From assembly GCA_023213395.1 (NCBI GenBank), contig CM041465.1, positions 149,117,741 through 149,181,740 on the forward strand: a stretch of DNA of 64,000 nucleotides, in the 5' to 3' direction. Every line of letters starts with the position of its first letter. The first letter of the stretch is position 1. The notes below the pieces were generated by a model, which did no database searches, was not told the DNA's origin, and saw nothing but the letters and a program-made list of their open reading frames with translations. Below, in pieces: positions 10,346-17,930 of this stretch. Both the position numbers and the translations under genes were made by a program. The DNA comes from Cycas panzhihuaensis (Eukaryota > Cycadophyta).

Positions 10346-12190
10346 CCTTTTTCTTACTCATTTGCTCAATTCTTCACTTCATTTTTCAAGTTTTCTAGAG
10401 CAACTTCTCCACAAAAGACAAGGCAAAAGAAACAGTGAACAAGAGAACTTCTTCTACAGCAGTGGGACAGAGGTGAAGAGGACCCTTACCAGCTGGAGTT
10501 GCAGGGCCATTGCTGCCCCCTACGGAGCTCCATTGCAAGCATCACTCCTCTCCACAAATACCCCAAGGCTTCAAGAGGATTTCTCTACCAAAAAACTACT
10601 TCAAAGACCCTTCTTCAAGCCCTCCACTTGCATGAGGCTCTACTCTTCTACTCTCCTGCCAAGGATATTCAACACCACATCTTGGGCATCACTTGGGCTA
10701 CTCCTTTAAGAGGCCAAGCACCTATATGCACTCATTCTTCTCTATTCAAGGTATTTATTGTCTTTTATTGGTGCTTTTTGCTTGTTTTTTTGTTGTTTTG
10801 CTTGTGCACTCTTTCTTCCGTTTTGCATACACTTCCCTTGAGTTTCTTTGGATCGTTTGATGCAAGTAATCTTAGTGGTTGTAGCTTGCTAGAGTGTTGC
10901 CCTAAGTTAGGCACATTTTCTTGTTTTTTCCTCGAAACCAATCCTCTTCCCCTTAACTTCCTCTCCTCCCATTTCTTAAGCAAGCCGGCCTAAAGGTTTT
11001 TTACAAGGATTTGAGGGAGATAGGCGGGGTTCCATCCCCCATTGCCGTCCTACTCCCCAAGGGTTCCGTCCCTTGTCCTCTTCCCCTTTAGTATCCGTGC
11101 TTCCTTAGGAAACGGGGCTAGAAAAGCTTTGGAGGTTTAGGTTGAGCTTCCCTTTCGGTGTAGGCAATTTGTTACCACACGACCCATCTTGTTGCACGCT
11201 AGCACTATCTTCCCTATACCCCGTGGAGACCTCCCGTGGATGAGTTAGCCATCCCGAGGCTACACTCAATCCCATTTGGTGTATTTTATGGTGTATGACG
11301 GCCCGCATATTCACCGCGCGGCTTCATTTTATTTTCATTTGTATGATAGTGCTTGACGAGATCCTTCTAGCTTAGTCGATTTTATTTCCAGTACATACAT
11401 ATATATATATATTGCCGTGCTTTGGAGCCTCTCTCCCGAGAGAGGAATGCTCTTTCCGTGTGTGCACAGGGTCGTTTGAGAGGGAGTTGGTGCGCGAGAT
11501 CAACCCGTTGCCGGTCGGCTCTCGCACGGTATTCTTCCTCTTTCTTGTTTTGAGCTTTACTTTCCATTCATTCAGTTTATTTAGTTCTTGTATGTTCCTG
11601 GGGAGGTAAGTGAACCCCCTTCATTGCCATGACCAAGCGTTGCATGCGCGGAGGACGAAGAAGAGGAGCGCAACCGAGGAGGGGAACCTGCGTTTCCATT
11701 CGGACACCGTATCCAGGTATTTTCCGCGTATCTCTCACATTTTCTTTATGCTTTTATGTCTCTTTGCATTTACTTTGATAGGTAAAGGAACATAGAAGAA
11801 AAAGGAAAAATAATCGTTTATTTTACGTTTGCTTTCCCGTACTACTTTATTACATTGCATAACGTAGTAGTAGAGGACCTATTTACCCGCACCCCTTAGC
11901 TACACTTATACCATACCCTTTTCACGTTTGGTTGGTTACCCCCTCGTCGCCTTCTCACTGCCTTGAGAAGCCGCGGCGCGCGAGGTTCCTTTTCCCTTCC
12001 CGGCCATCCGAAGGGTAGGAGGGTCTCGCCTTGCACGGCCACCTGGAAGCAACCAGGCACCTTGCGATCCGTGCCGCGCCAAGACGGACGCCCTGCGAGG
12101 TATGATCCTCGCTTTCTAGCTTGCTTAGCATATTGTTTTATGCCCTTCCCTGCTAGACGTTGGGTCATTGCCCCGCGGAGAGCGTTTCAC

Positions 12191-12208
12191 TGGCGACCAT
12201 AATGGGGA
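12191..12208 (+). other. Primer binding site of element C (tRNA-Arg type)
   Basis: TGGCGACCATAATGGGGA begins one base after the LTR. The TGGCGAC start and TGGGGA end fit the tRNA-Arg site typical of Tat/Ogre elements; the middle differs. Element D has the same TGGCGACCAT start. Confidence 0.7.
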
Positions 12209-12371
12209 ACTGCCAGTAAGGGAGCTAAATCTGCTTCCCCTTCTTGTTGGTGTTCTTGCTTCTAGGTAGGTTCGCATTTCATGTTTTCGGTTGGGCAACC
12301 CCTATCGCATTTGCATTACTTTTTCTTCTTTCCCTGCTCGCTTCTTCTAACGCCGCTCGTAAGGGCGTTGC

Positions 12372-14258
12372 ATGCGACGTTTCTCGCGTTGCCTGCGGGG
12401 CTTGTCGCCGTTGTTGGAAGACCGAGCTTCTCGTCCCTCTCCATTGTCGAATCCCGATTCGACCATGGAAGGTTATCCTTCTGATTGGGCATATCGTCCC
12501 ATGGCTTCAGGAACTCAGGAGTTCCCCTCATCCGTTCCGGAATCCGCCCATGAGGGCGATGATTCCATTTACTACCCGGATGACCATTTCCACCCGGATG
12601 ACTTTCGGCCTTCCGCTCGAGCAGCGGATGATTCGGACCCTCACGAGACTCACCACCCTGCTGGTGAGCCTTACGAGGGGCGCCCCGAAGGCCCCCCTAC
12701 TTTCGAAGTCCCTTCGACCTCGTACGGCTATGAGGATACCCCTCCCGCTGACGCGATCGAGGCGCTTAGCGAGTGCTTTCGCGCAGCTCGCCGCCAGCCG
12801 CCTCCTAGATGGTTCGCGGAGATGCTACGCAACGTAGCATCTTCTTCGTCCATGCCTGCGTCATCTACGACAATTGACGCCCCTACCCGCGCGTACACTT
12901 CCTATGCCGTGTCCACCCCGGCTCCGAAGGCAAGTGTTGCGCCTCCTGTTTCCTGTGGTGGCCCTACTTCCTCGGGGCCCATTCGTGGTGTGTCTTTTCC
13001 TCAACTCGGGGTTAGCATGCCATGCCCTAGTCAAACGCACGCGCCACCCCCGAACGTGACGCATGCATTCCCTAGTAGGCCTCAGGGTCCTGCTAGTGCC
13101 GCCGCCGCTAGCCACGTAGGACCCACTCCCGCATATGTCCAGAACCCGACTGGTGGTCCTTCTCTTTACGTACCCCCAGGCTACACCGCTCAACCTTGGG
13201 GGCAGGGCAAGGGGAGCCATCTCCCTGTTTATGGGGTGGATCCGTTGCACCCATATGGGGTTGCGCCACCTACGGGTGGCCCATATGGGCAAAACCCGGT
13301 CCCTCATCCTCTGTTTCCGTCGTCCAGCGGAGCTCCCATTGCCGCGTCATCGCAAGGGAGCGTGCCTCTGTTCCAGAGCTTTTACCCGCAGCCCCCTTTC
13401 CAACAAGGGGCCTTTCCCCAAGGAGGGATGGGCATACCGCCCCCATCCATTCCTTTACCGGTTGTCGACCCGTTAGCCCAAGCAAGGACACGTCCTTTCG
13501 TGGACTATAGGTCGATGCCATTGTCTATAGAGGCGCTAAGGACTAACCTGCCGCCTCACCCTCCTGAAGTTCCCAAATTCGACGGGACTTCATCGCAAGA
13601 CCCAACTGAGCATGTGCGCAGCTTCTCAATGGCGTGCATCGATTATTGGGCTTACGACCATATACTCATGAAGCTCTTCCCGCGATCCTTGCAGGGCGAT
13701 GCCCTCAAGTGGTTTTACCGCCTTCCTGCCCATTCGATCTCTTCATTCCAGCAGCTAGTGGATGAGTTCGTCAACTATTTTGACGTGGCTCGCCCATTTG
13801 AGAGCGGAATGAAGGCGCTTCTGTCGCTTAAACAAGGTCATGATGAGATGAATTGTGACTTTGTGCGACGTTTTCACGATCTCCTTCACTCCACCAAGGC
13901 TACGTTGCCTGAGGAGTTGAAGAGAGATCTCTTTGTCAATGCACTTCACCCCGAAGTGCATGTGGAAGTCCTCAAGATGGGGGCGACCACGTGTGACTTC
14001 GCCATCTCAAGGTGTTTGGCTTTGGAGGCCATTGAGATCCAAGCAGGACTCAAGAAACCTCCCAAGCCCTTGCAACATCGCGAGGTGCCTCCTCCAGCGA
14101 AGGAGACCACACCTTCGCAACCCGCTAGGTCCACCTCTCATCCGACTGAGAGGACCCTAGATCCCCTTACTTCCGCTATTTGCTCATTCGAGCGCACGAT
14201 GAAGGAGTTAAAACTCCAACCTCCTTCGTCGCCAACCTCCCATAAACCCGTCCAGTAG
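12372..14258 (+). CDS. Element C gag polyprotein, shortened at a TAG
   Basis: An open frame of 628 codons. Two starts are possible: 12372, or the ATG at 12465 (MEGYPSDW), which has the better context and is conserved in D. Residues about 1-380 are Pro/Ser/Gly-rich and of low complexity. The retrotransposon gag core follows at about 390-560, with PKFDGTSSQDPTEHVRSF, DALKWFYRLP, FVNYFDV and RDLFVNALHPEVHVEVLKMG. The frame stops at TAG 14256-14258 where D has CAG. In the same frame beyond the stop is CSIHGECFHDD, the start of the zinc-knuckle-like tail seen whole in D. So C makes at best a capsid without its nucleocapsid tail unless the stop is read through. The capsid core is almost unchanged relative to D, which suggests recent function. 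Confidence 0.88.
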   Translation: MRRFSRCLRGLSPLLEDRASRPSPLSNPDSTMEGYPSDWAYRPMASGTQEFPSSVPESAHEGDDSIYYPDDHFHPDDFRPSARAADDSDPHETHHPAGEPYEGRPEGPPTFEVPSTSYGYEDTPPADAIEALSECFRAARRQPPPRWFAEMLRNVASSSSMPASSTTIDAPTRAYTSYAVSTPAPKASVAPPVSCGGPTSSGPIRGVSFPQLGVSMPCPSQTHAPPPNVTHAFPSRPQGPASAAAASHVGPTPAYVQNPTGGPSLYVPPGYTAQPWGQGKGSHLPVYGVDPLHPYGVAPPTGGPYGQNPVPHPLFPSSSGAPIAASSQGSVPLFQSFYPQPPFQQGAFPQGGMGIPPPSIPLPVVDPLAQARTRPFVDYRSMPLSIEALRTNLPPHPPEVPKFDGTSSQDPTEHVRSFSMACIDYWAYDHILMKLFPRSLQGDALKWFYRLPAHSISSFQQLVDEFVNYFDVARPFESGMKALLSLKQGHDEMNCDFVRRFHDLLHSTKATLPEELKRDLFVNALHPEVHVEVLKMGATTCDFAISRCLALEAIEIQAGLKKPPKPLQHREVPPPAKETTPSQPARSTSHPTERTLDPLTSAICSFERTMKELKLQPPSSPTSHKPVQ

Positions 14259-14904
14259 ACTTCTCGTGCGATGCCCCCCAAAGGGGGGAACACCCAGCCT
14301 TCTCAAGCAAGGAGGATCGATCCTCCCCTTGAGAAGAGGTGGTGTTCCATCCACGGGGAGTGTTTCCATGACGATTCGCTTTGGGCACAAGACCCACGCC
14401 GACGCCCCACCGCCGACTCGTCCCCAAGTGACATCGAGGCCTAACCTCGATCAAATTTATTCATAGAGACCCGTTCCCCAAACATGGGGAACGTGGTTGT
14501 GATGTTCAGCAAAGATACAGTCAGAATCGGGATAGATCCCGATTCTCGCCCTTCGCATGGTAGAGGAAGGGTGTGCGAAGGTCATCTTCCCTTGGCCCCC
14601 TGACCGCCGTGCTCCATCACCTTCGTGATCCCGCTACAAGGGAAAGAAGGTTGTCCAATTACTTGAGACCACTCCGTTATATGCCTTAACCCGGTCCCCA
14701 GTCGCTAAAGAGGCGTGGGGTGCCTCTTCATCCACATCTCACCTTGATCCTCCTCCGGAAGCTATTCCTCCGGAGATTCCTGCGCTTCCCAAGACTATTC
14801 CCGTCCACCCCGGTAGATTCGACTTTAGAAGGGCGCTTACCCAACCCACAGGGAAGGGTAAGCCCTTTTCTATCGTTGACGAGCTCTACACCGTCGCCGC
14901 ATGA
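14259..14904 (+). pseudogene. Element C: rest of gag (nucleocapsid-like tail), broken
   Basis: Continues the gag frame after the TAG. The zinc-knuckle-like stretch is recognisable (KRWCSIHGECFHDD) but the second half of the Cys/His pattern is lost. Further stops lie at about 14442 and 14600. The region ends with ETTPLYALTRS and RRALTQ, matching D's gag end (ETTPLYALTRS, RRALATQ). Confidence 0.7.
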
Positions 14905-15460
14905 ATGTCCTTGATGGACGTCTTGAGAAGCTGCCCTGAGCAACGTGCTCTTCTTCTTGAAGCTCTTGGCCAACAAGATGCTTCCATCCATGCGATAGGC
15001 GCTACCTCTCATGGACCACCTATCATTTCATTTGATCCCAGAGATCTCCCATCTCCCAGCAAGCAGGAGAAGCTTTTGCATTACCCATTCATCATTACCA
15101 TTGACACTCCTGATTGTATCATAAAGAGGACCGTTGTAGATAATGGCTCCTCGGTTAATTCTATGCGTATGTATGCTCAAGGAGCTAGGCATAGTAGCTC
15201 TTGAGTCCATCCCTTGAAATGCCAAGGGTATGATGGGACTACGAAGTCCCTCTAGGGGCCTCCTTTCCCTCACCTTAGGAGGGAAAACTGTTTCTGTCGA
15301 AGTTGCTGTACTCGATGTCGATGTGGAGTACAACCTCTTGTTGGGCCGACCATGGCTCGACCAGATGGGAGCAATCTGCTCCACGCAATGGGGGCAACTT
15401 AAATTTGTCCATGAAGGACGAGTTAAAGTTGTCGCCCGTGAGCCAATGCCGTCTCACACC
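14905..15460 (+). pseudogene. Element C: aspartic protease relic
   Basis: The first frame has PPIISFDPRDLPSPSK, then RTVVDNGSSVNSM, the retropepsin active site with Asp-Asn-Gly in place of Asp-Ser/Thr-Gly. It ends at 15204. The second half lies in another frame from about 15230, with VLDVDVEYNLLLGRPWL, the usual C-terminal protease motif. A frameshift near 15200 therefore splits the domain. Asn in the active site is shared with D, so it is a family trait or an early loss. Confidence 0.75.
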
Positions 15461-16120
15461 TCTCATCCAGCCTGCCAGGCTGTTTTCGATGATGAAGATA
15501 GTGATCCTGAGGAGGCTACCCCTTCCGTGGGACCTTTATTTCAGGAGATCGACCTTCATCAGTCGGACCCTATGCCATGTCATGAGCCAAACCTAGTTAG
15601 GTTTGCCCCTATTGGCGTAGGTGGTTACGGTTGCTTGCCCGTCATGGGTGATTCTGATTCAGATAGCGAGGGTTATGGGCCCTCTTCTCGACGTGTCACC
15701 CTGGTTTCACAAGCACCTAGGGGAATATCTCGATCAGATATTCCCGCTCTTCCTCATTCTACATTGGCTCCTGAGCCACTGGTCTTAAACCAGCCATTTA
15801 TTTTACCTTCTCGGCCTCCTCGAGCGGTTTCACGTAGGCGCCCACGTCGACGAGCCACTCGTAGAGGCGCTTCTTCTTCACGCTCTAGATCCTTACCTCG
15901 GACTAAAGCCACTCTTACTCGTATGCAACCCTGCCACGCGATCCGTCGTGTGCCAGGTCCGTTGCGCTCATCTGGTTCCGACCATAGTAAATTTACTAGT
16001 AGGCCTAGTGATGCTGGACCTACTCTTCATCACCTATCTTCTACCCTACGTATGACTACCCCTACCTTTATGGGGTCTGGGCATACCTCTTCCTCTCTTC
16101 TTGCTCCGAAACGAGCTTAA
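15230..16120 (+). CDS. Element C: protease C-terminal part fused to an Arg/Ser-rich frame of unknown function
   Basis: An open frame of 296 codons. Residues about 1-75 are the protease tail (LLLGRPWLDQMGA). Residues 76-295 match nothing recognised. They include an acidic stretch (DDEDSDPEE), SDSDSEGYG and a strongly basic run (SRRRPRRRATRRG) that looks like a nuclear-localisation or RNA-binding segment. Element D has unrelated sequence between protease and RT. In C this frame runs straight into the post-pol hairpin region, so the whole RT-RNase H-integrase block is absent. The frame ends in the first unit of the tandem repeat (CTCCGAAACGAGC). It could be noncoding sequence that happens to be open. 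Confidence 0.5.
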   Translation: MMGLRSPSRGLLSLTLGGKTVSVEVAVLDVDVEYNLLLGRPWLDQMGAICSTQWGQLKFVHEGRVKVVAREPMPSHTSHPACQAVFDDEDSDPEEATPSVGPLFQEIDLHQSDPMPCHEPNLVRFAPIGVGGYGCLPVMGDSDSDSEGYGPSSRRVTLVSQAPRGISRSDIPALPHSTLAPEPLVLNQPFILPSRPPRAVSRRRPRRRATRRGASSSRSRSLPRTKATLTRMQPCHAIRRVPGPLRSSGSDHSKFTSRPSDAGPTLHHLSSTLRMTTPTFMGSGHTSSSLLAPKRA

Positions 16121-16123
16121 ACT

Positions 16124-16182
16124 ACCATTTTAAATTGTTTCCATTCCTCCCAACCACAGGTTGAATAGTAATTTAAGATGGA
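16124..16182 (+). other. Post-pol stem-loop, element C copy 1
   Basis: Arms ACCATTTTAAATTG and TAATTTAAGATGGA. The inner part ccattcctcccaaccacaggttgaat forms a second stem. It starts an 85-bp tandem repeat (unit start tgctccgaaacgag). Confidence 0.7.
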
Positions 16183-16208
16183 TTCTTGCTCCGAAACGAG
16201 CCTAAACT

Positions 16209-16266
16209 ACCATTTTAAATTGTCTCCATTCCTCCCAACCCCGGGTAGAATGGCAATTTAATATGG
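16209..16266 (+). other. Post-pol stem-loop, element C copy 2
   Basis: Second unit of the 85-bp tandem duplication. Arms ACCATTTTAAATTG and CAATTTAATATGGA, inner stem CCATTC/GAATGG kept. Confidence 0.7.
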
Positions 16267-17152
16267 ATTCTCGGTTTTTCTCCCGGTTCCTCCCGCGGAA
16301 CCCGCGTTCCCGTGCCTCTTGGGAACCTTTGTCCTCCTATTTGGGCATCCCCCAACTAGGATGACGCTGCGGAGTATCGTTACTCCCCTTTTTTGCACTT
16401 GTCGTTTCCTTCGCATATTCCGCTATGCTCCCCTGTGGATGTGCATGTCGCCCTACCTTCTGACCTCACGCCTCTCGGTCACCTCTGCTCATGGTGGATG
16501 CGTGTGCTCTTATTAGACGTATGGCCATGCATGGATGGAAACACCTGCATATTTACAAAACTTTACAACAAAACATATACATTTACACATTCACATATTT
16601 ACATATTTACATTTACAACATACAAAAATATTCATTTACAAAAGTAAACCATACATGCTATCTCTATCATACATGATTCACACCATTCCCCTGATAGCCT
16701 TTGCCTTCTGGCCCTGTCGCCCATTATGCTTTATGGACGCCCCTTTTGCCCTCGCTTGTAAAGGCATTTATGGCGCCTCATTATCGCACTCTTGGCAGGG
16801 CCCTTTCGCACCGTTTTGCGCGCTGCTCCCGAGCATGCCCAAGTTTATACTTGTTTGGCTCGTTTCGCCGCCCTGGACTCATTTTTGCAGCTCTTTCTCG
16901 TCCCGGGGGCTCCCAAAAGAAATGCCCCCCGTTTGGGGGCATGTTTTGCCTTCCAAAGCAACTTTTGGGGACTCTAGTGCGCCCTTTTTCCCACCTACTC
17001 TCAGTCAGTGCCCTGATGGCTTCCTCTCGTTCTTGGGTAACCTCATTGCTAGGTCCTCCTACCCTTCGCGGCCCGCTTCGCGTTTGCTGTCTGAGTCCTT
17101 GTGTTGCCTTTATTACTGTTAGTGTTTTGTTGCCAGAGCTTGGTATCCAGTC
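16267..17152. other. Element C spacer: AT-rich words, then family-specific leader of the second RNase H
   Basis: 16270-16550 matches the post-hairpin block of A and D. 16555-16675 is a low-complexity run of acatttacat-like words. At about 16685 the sequence jumps to the block that in A begins near 5865. The whole antisense PMD gene and its palindrome array are missing. 16690-17150 leads to the second RNase H. No coding frame is supported. Confidence 0.65.
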
Positions 17153-17575
17153 ATGTCTCTCCTCGTCTTCACCGATGGTGGGAGTCGCGGCAACCCCGGA
17201 CCTTCCGCCGCTGCGTGGATTCTTCGTAGTCCCTTCGGGCACGATTACATGCGTTCCGGAGTCTTCCTTCCCGAGGCTACCAATAACGAAGCCGAGTACA
17301 CGGCCGTTATTGAAGCCCCTACCGATGCTCTCCGTTTCCATCACGGTTCTATTGTGCTGTTCTGCGATTCTCAGGTTGTGGTGTCCCATCTCACCCAGGT
17401 TTATCAGGTGCGATGCCCTCACCTGAGAACCCTCGCGTCTGCCGCCAGGTCCCTCTTGGCTTGTTTCTCAGCGGTGGATATTCAGCATATCCCCAGGCAC
17501 CTCAATGCTGAGGCCGACAGCCTCGTCCGCCTCATCCTTGAGCGTCGCCTCCCTCTTCTTGATGACCGCCGCTGA
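17153..17575 (+). CDS. Element C: second (archaeal-type) RNase H, intact
   Basis: A full 140-codon frame from ATG to TGA. All four catalytic acids are in place: Asp in FTDGGSRGNPGPS (residue about 7), Glu in NNEAEYTA (about 48), Asp in FCDSQVVVSHL (about 72) and Asp in NAEADSLVRL (about 122). Such a domain removes RNA from RNA-DNA hybrids during reverse transcription and is a mark of the Tat lineage. It has its own ATG and no protease-type linkage to pol, so it may be made from a separate message. Its integrity in an element that has lost RT and integrase is notable. D carries the same protein with two stops. Confidence 0.92.
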   Translation: MSLLVFTDGGSRGNPGPSAAAWILRSPFGHDYMRSGVFLPEATNNEAEYTAVIEAPTDALRFHHGSIVLFCDSQVVVSHLTQVYQVRCPHLRTLASAARSLLACFSAVDIQHIPRHLNAEADSLVRLILERRLPLLDDRR

Positions 17576-17930
17576 GGCTTGCCTGGCCAGCCCGTGCCCA
17601 AGTCTCCAGTTGCGGGCTAGTTAGATGTGCTTGCCCTGTTTGCCGGATGCCCTCCTGCTTCATATTGCACCTTGATAACGGGGGCATCCCGTTCTTCTTG
17701 CTTGCTTCAGTTTCCGTTCGATGTTTAGACGACATGTAGGCAACCCCTACGTTGTCCTCGTCTCTGTCTCCCTTGTCCACGCGTTCCGCCACGACACTTG
17801 CCTACGCCCTTGGACCACGTGCTGCTCTTTATTGTTTATATATATATATGCATGTGCTACTCATGTTTCTTGGTTGACAGCATTCGCCATCACATTACGC
17901 CCGAAAGCGGTGAGGCTCACGCTAAGGCGA
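17576..17930. other. Element C 3' leader to the LTR
   Basis: Non-coding. It contains a (TA)n run near 17839-17849 and ends with the inverted repeat gtgaggctcac followed by gctaaggcga just before TGTTTCC, where the polypurine tract is expected. D has the same layout at 51371-51722. Confidence 0.55.

Larger units (their letters stand above)
9652..12189 (+). repeat. Element C 5' LTR (2538 bp)
   Basis: Runs from TGTTTCCCAG to GCGTTTCA and is followed by one base and the primer site. Outside a few GC-rich patches it differs from the 3' LTR (17931-20443) by only about one base in fifty to a hundred, so insertion was recent. It contains a promoter-like block (20-bp palindrome array, TATA-like box at 10338), a (TA)n run near 11397-11411, and a 164-codon hydrophobic frame at 10499-10993 that is probably not a gene. 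Confidence 0.93.

Noticed and set aside
10104-10709. A 201-codon frame in the 5' LTR of C as a gene
   Set aside because: It spans the CpG-rich palindrome block, is destroyed in the 3' LTR and shows no domain.
16781-17422. 213-codon minus-strand frame overlapping the second RNase H of C
   Set aside because: It mirrors the conserved sense frame. Similar but differently broken mirrors in A and D show no independent conservation.
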